From positions 1 through 23,119 of the forward strand of contig DATCTK010000068.1 of the NCBI GenBank assembly GCA_036567985.1: 23,119 nt of DNA, written 5' to 3'. The stretch is from SZUA-229 sp036567985 (GTDB lineage Bacteria; Pseudomonadota; Gammaproteobacteria; SZUA-229). Within the stretch, counting starts at the first letter, position 1. Each line of letters opens with the position of its first letter. The notes beneath the pieces are model-generated. The model was not told where the DNA came from. It searched no databases and was given only the letters and a program-made list of their open reading frames with translations. Shown piece after piece: positions 20,499 to 23,119 of this stretch. The position numbers and the translations under genes are program-made.

Positions 20499-21281
20499 TC
20501 AGGCAAAAGCTGGCAGATAAACCGGCTGCTGCACACCGCTGGCTTCGGGGTACACCACCTTTACCAGGTACAGACCATCCGCCGCCGCTGTCGGCCCGGC
20601 CTGGGTGCGGTCCTGTGCCTGCATCAGCTGATCAATCCACTCGACGGGCTGCTCACCACTGCCTACCATCATCAATGAACCCACAATATTGCGCACCATA
20701 TGGTGTAAAAAGGCATTGGCTTCGATATCGATATAAATAAAATCCCCGGCGCGACTCACCCTGACCCAGTGCACATTGCGCATTGCATGTTCCGCCTGGC
20801 AGGCCGCCGCGCGAAACGAGGAAAAATCCCGCTCACCCAGCAGGGCCTGTGCTGCCTGATGCATGCGTTGTGCATCCAGCTGACCGTGTTTCCAGGTGAC
20901 TTTTTTATTCAGCACTGCGGAGCGCGCCTGGCGGTTGAGAATCACATAACGGTATTGCCGTGCGCTGGCGGAGAAACGCGCACTGAACTGCTCATCCACC
21001 GACTGCGCCCACAGTGAACACACATCATCCGGCAGGTGCGCGTTCACCCCCATCACCCAGGCTCGCTCGGGGCGAGACACGCTGCAGTCGAAATGCACCA
21101 CCTGGCCGGTGGCGTGTACACCGGTATCGGTGCGCCCGGCACACACCACCTGCACCGGTTCATCGGCGACGATTGACAGGGCTTTTTCCAGGCATTCCTG
21201 CACCGTGCGGGTGCCATGCTTCTGCATCTGCCAGCCTGAAAACTCGCTGCCGTCGTACTCTATACCCAGGGCTATGCGCAT
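20499..21281 (-). CDS. truA: tRNA pseudouridine(38-40) synthase TruA
   Basis: TruA makes pseudouridine at positions 38-40 of the anticodon arm. From the ATG at 21281 the protein has 260 residues and starts Met-Arg-Ile-Ala-Leu-Gly-Ile-Glu-Tyr-Asp-Gly, as in most family members. The catalytic Asp52 is in Ala-Gly-Arg-Thr-Asp-Thr-Gly-Val-His-Ala. Further family stretches are Phe-Ser-Ala-Arg-Phe-Ser-Ala and Phe-Leu-His-His-Met-Val-Arg-Asn-Ile-Val-Gly. The frame is open to a GTG at 21344, but the extra 21 residues do not look conserved. It follows fimV, as in Pseudomonas. Confidence 0.96.
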   Translation of the reverse strand: MRIALGIEYDGSEFSGWQMQKHGTRTVQECLEKALSIVADEPVQVVCAGRTDTGVHATGQVVHFDCSVSRPERAWVMGVNAHLPDDVCSLWAQSVDEQFSARFSASARQYRYVILNRQARSAVLNKKVTWKHGQLDAQRMHQAAQALLGERDFSSFRAAACQAEHAMRNVHWVRVSRAGDFIYIDIEANAFLHHMVRNIVGSLMMVGSGEQPVEWIDQLMQAQDRTQAGPTAAADGLYLVKVVYPEASGVQQPVYLPAFA

Positions 21282-21354
21282 GCGGGGTGTATCTCGTGGA
21301 TAAGGGTTAAAAGACTTGTTTGCATCATCTACTTTCAGAGCCACACAAACAACA

Positions 21355-21384
21355 AGGCGGCCACCGGCAAAACCGGTACCGCCT
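21355..21384 (-). terminator. Probable intrinsic terminator after fimV
   Basis: On the minus strand AGGCGG-T-ACCGG, a five-base loop TTTTG, then CCGGT-GG-CCGCCT form an 11-pair stem with a small internal bulge, followed by the T-rich TGTTGTTTG. It lies 46 bases after the fimV stop and ahead of truA, so it may separate or weaken read-through between them. The tail is not a pure T run. Confidence 0.6.
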
Positions 21385-21429
21385 GTTGAATCAAATTAAC
21401 TGGCCTGCAGTATGCACCGCAGGCTGTTC

Positions 21430-23119
21430 CTAATCAGCTTTCTGCAACAGCGCCTCGGCTTCCTGCTGCTGAGCCTCATTGCCTTCGGCTTTAACTTCTT
21501 CCAGTATGCTGCGTGCACCATCACTGTCACCCATATCGATATAGGCTTTAGCCAGATCCAGCTTGGTGGCGACTTCATCAATGTCTTCTGACAGTTCGGA
21601 GATATCGAAGTCTTCGTCCGCATCTGATGCCATTCCTGCAACACTGCTGTCATCTGACAGATCCAGTGAATCATCCAGATCAAGATCACCCGCATCATCC
21701 ATATCCAGCGAAATTTCATCATCCGCCGAAACACTGTCGTCATCAAGGTTGAGCTCGGACGCATCAAAGTCCAGCTCTGCATCCAGCCCCAGCTCATCGC
21801 TGGTTTCCGTCACCGCTTCACTGTCACTGCTTTCATCCAGCGAGATACCCAGATCCAGATCTTCATCCAGATTCAGCTCATCACTGGTATCTGTAGCTGG
21901 TTCAGGCTCTGCCCTGTCAGCGTCAGATTCCTCAAAGCCCAGATCAGCCGCATCGAAATCCAGTGAGAAGTCTTCGTCTTCCAGATCCAGCTCGTCTTCG
22001 GCAGACAGGCTTTCATCCGCAGACGAGGTGGTTTCCTGGTCATTCAGCTCGCCCAGATCAAACTCCAGCTCGGAACTGACATCGGTTTCGTCAGTTTCAG
22101 CCGTCGTTTCAGGCTCGGATACCGCTTCATTTTCAAATTCTGCCAGATCGCTGGCCAGATCCAGCTCGTCGGCCTGATCTGCTGCAGATTCTTCGGTGTC
22201 CGGCAACTCCAGCTCTGTCGTATCAGCTGCCTGATCATCATCCAGTTCAAGGTCGGTGGTTGCCGGTTTTTCAGGAATCACAGCGTCCGCATCAAAGTCC
22301 GGCAGCACATCACCAGCGCCCGCGAACAGCGCACTACCCGGTGCCAATTCCGCGCCCATCGCGGCAACCCGGCCCCAGTAGCTACTGTCATTGCCCTTGC
22401 GGCTGTGGGCTTCCTGCGCCAGCTGCTCGAATGCAGCGGCATCTTTCGCCGCGTAATGCACTTCCAGCAGTTTCATACGGTAATCATCACGCTCGGGGTT
22501 CTGATCAATCGCTTTCTTCAGCAGATCTTCTGCCTGCTGATAGATGCCATAGGCCAGGTAGACATCGGCCTCGGCCAGCACGTCATCCTGATCTGTAGCC
22601 GCAGCCGGCTGTTCCGGCTCATCCAGGCTGAACACACTGTCATCAGCCGATTCGTCTTCCACCCCCGGCATATCGCCCATCTCACCGGCTTTTTCATAAC
22701 CCGGCGCCATCATCTCGGTGGTGGCTTCCATGTCATCGAGGGTTGCGTCATCGATATCCAGCCTGTCAGCACCGTCGTCTGCAGTTTCTGTGTCGGCTTT
22801 TCGACCCCGCATGCGTTTCAGCAGCAGACCCAGCAATAACAGAACAAAGGCCAGGCCACCGCCGACTATGCCCAGCATTTTCGGGTCGTTCATCAGGCTG
22901 TCGATAAAGCTTTTCGGCTGTTTCTGAGCAAACGGTGGTGGCTCGATAGCAGCCTCAGGCTCGACATAATCGCTCGCAGAGTCCATCGACTGCTGCGCTT
23001 CGGCATTCTCATCGGCGGCTGGCTGTTCTGCCAGTTCATCGGTAAACACCACCTCGTCTGTCAACTCGGCTTCGCTGTCTGCAGACATTTCATCGCCGGG
23101 TACTTCATCGCTTGCCAGC
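21430..23119 (-). CDS. fimV: FimV C-terminal part (partial, runs off right edge)
   Basis: FimV is an inner-membrane, cell-pole organiser needed for type IV pilus twitching and for polar placement of other machines in Pseudomonas and relatives. Only about 562 residues are in view; the frame stays open to the edge, so the N-terminal LysM part is outside. Numbering from the Met at 23088, one membrane helix lies at about 71-91, then basic residues. Next come TPR-like helices around Ala-Glu-Ala-Asp-Val-Tyr-Leu-Ala-Tyr-Gly and Ala-Glu-Asp-Leu-Leu, a long acidic stretch rich in Asp, Glu, Leu and Ser, and the conserved C-terminal TPR Leu-Asp-Leu-Ala-Lys-Ala-Tyr-Ile-Asp-Met-Gly-Asp. The place next to truA supports the call. 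Confidence 0.93.
   Translation of the reverse strand, partial: LASDEVPGDEMSADSEAELTDEVVFTDELAEQPAADENAEAQQSMDSASDYVEPEAAIEPPPFAQKQPKSFIDSLMNDPKMLGIVGGGLAFVLLLLGLLLKRMRGRKADTETADDGADRLDIDDATLDDMEATTEMMAPGYEKAGEMGDMPGVEDESADDSVFSLDEPEQPAAATDQDDVLAEADVYLAYGIYQQAEDLLKKAIDQNPERDDYRMKLLEVHYAAKDAAAFEQLAQEAHSRKGNDSSYWGRVAAMGAELAPGSALFAGAGDVLPDFDADAVIPEKPATTDLELDDDQAADTTELELPDTEESAADQADELDLASDLAEFENEAVSEPETTAETDETDVSSELEFDLGELNDQETTSSADESLSAEDELDLEDEDFSLDFDAADLGFEESDADRAEPEPATDTSDELNLDEDLDLGISLDESSDSEAVTETSDELGLDAELDFDASELNLDDDSVSADDEISLDMDDAGDLDLDDSLDLSDDSSVAGMASDADEDFDISELSEDIDEVATKLDLAKAYIDMGDSDGARSILEEVKAEGNEAQQQEAEALLQKAD

Noticed and set aside
21563..22177. Plus-strand 204-residue Ser-rich open frame opposite fimV
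   Set aside because: It is the antisense image of the Asp/Glu-rich FimV stretch; the low-complexity composition explains the lack of stops, and no ribosome-binding site is present.

Overview
The window looks like chromosomal DNA of a motile, free-living gammaproteobacterium. The strongest clue is the minus-strand order fimV-truA-trpF-trpB-trpA-accD-folC-dedD-cvpA-purF, with metZ further along, which is the layout known from Pseudomonas and relatives. The fliLMNOP cluster has a sigma-54-type promoter, as in polar flagellar systems of that class. I cannot name a genus. Base composition and coding style look uniform by eye. I saw no tRNA, rRNA, insertion sequence, prophage or CRISPR array.

Layout, left to right. 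Positions 75-3623 (minus) hold fliL-fliM-fliN-fliO-fliP, followed by a small glutaredoxin where fliQ would normally come. A 360-bp divergent control region (3624-3983) holds a very good sigma-54 promoter for fliL, a long inverted repeat beside it, and several weaker flagellar-type promoter candidates facing the other way. Positions 3984-5662 (plus) hold a FliK-type hook-length protein overlapped by a short FlhB C-terminal-domain paralogue. Positions 5688-7877 (minus) hold a REC-PAS-degenerate GGDEF-EAL protein, probably a c-di-GMP phosphodiesterase. metZ lies at 7954-9141.

Positions 9156-12728 hold four genes between metZ and purF that usually are not there: a cytoplasmic-looking YkuD L,D-transpeptidase, an exported M14 zinc peptidase, an exported YkuD-like protein with a C-terminal NTF2-like domain, and an exported TPR protein with a related C-terminal domain. 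The last two appear to be translated from the purF transcript. This cell-wall cassette is the most system-like part of the window.

Positions 12728-23119 (minus) are housekeeping genes: purF and cvpA (purine synthesis and a membrane protein), dedD (SPOR cell-division protein), folC (folate), accD (fatty-acid synthesis), trpA/trpB/trpF (tryptophan), truA (tRNA pseudouridine) and the C-terminal part of fimV (polar pilus and motility organiser), which runs off the right edge. TrpA carries Glu where the family's second catalytic acid is normally Asp (position 60).

All functions are inferred by reading motifs and family patterns. No database search was run.
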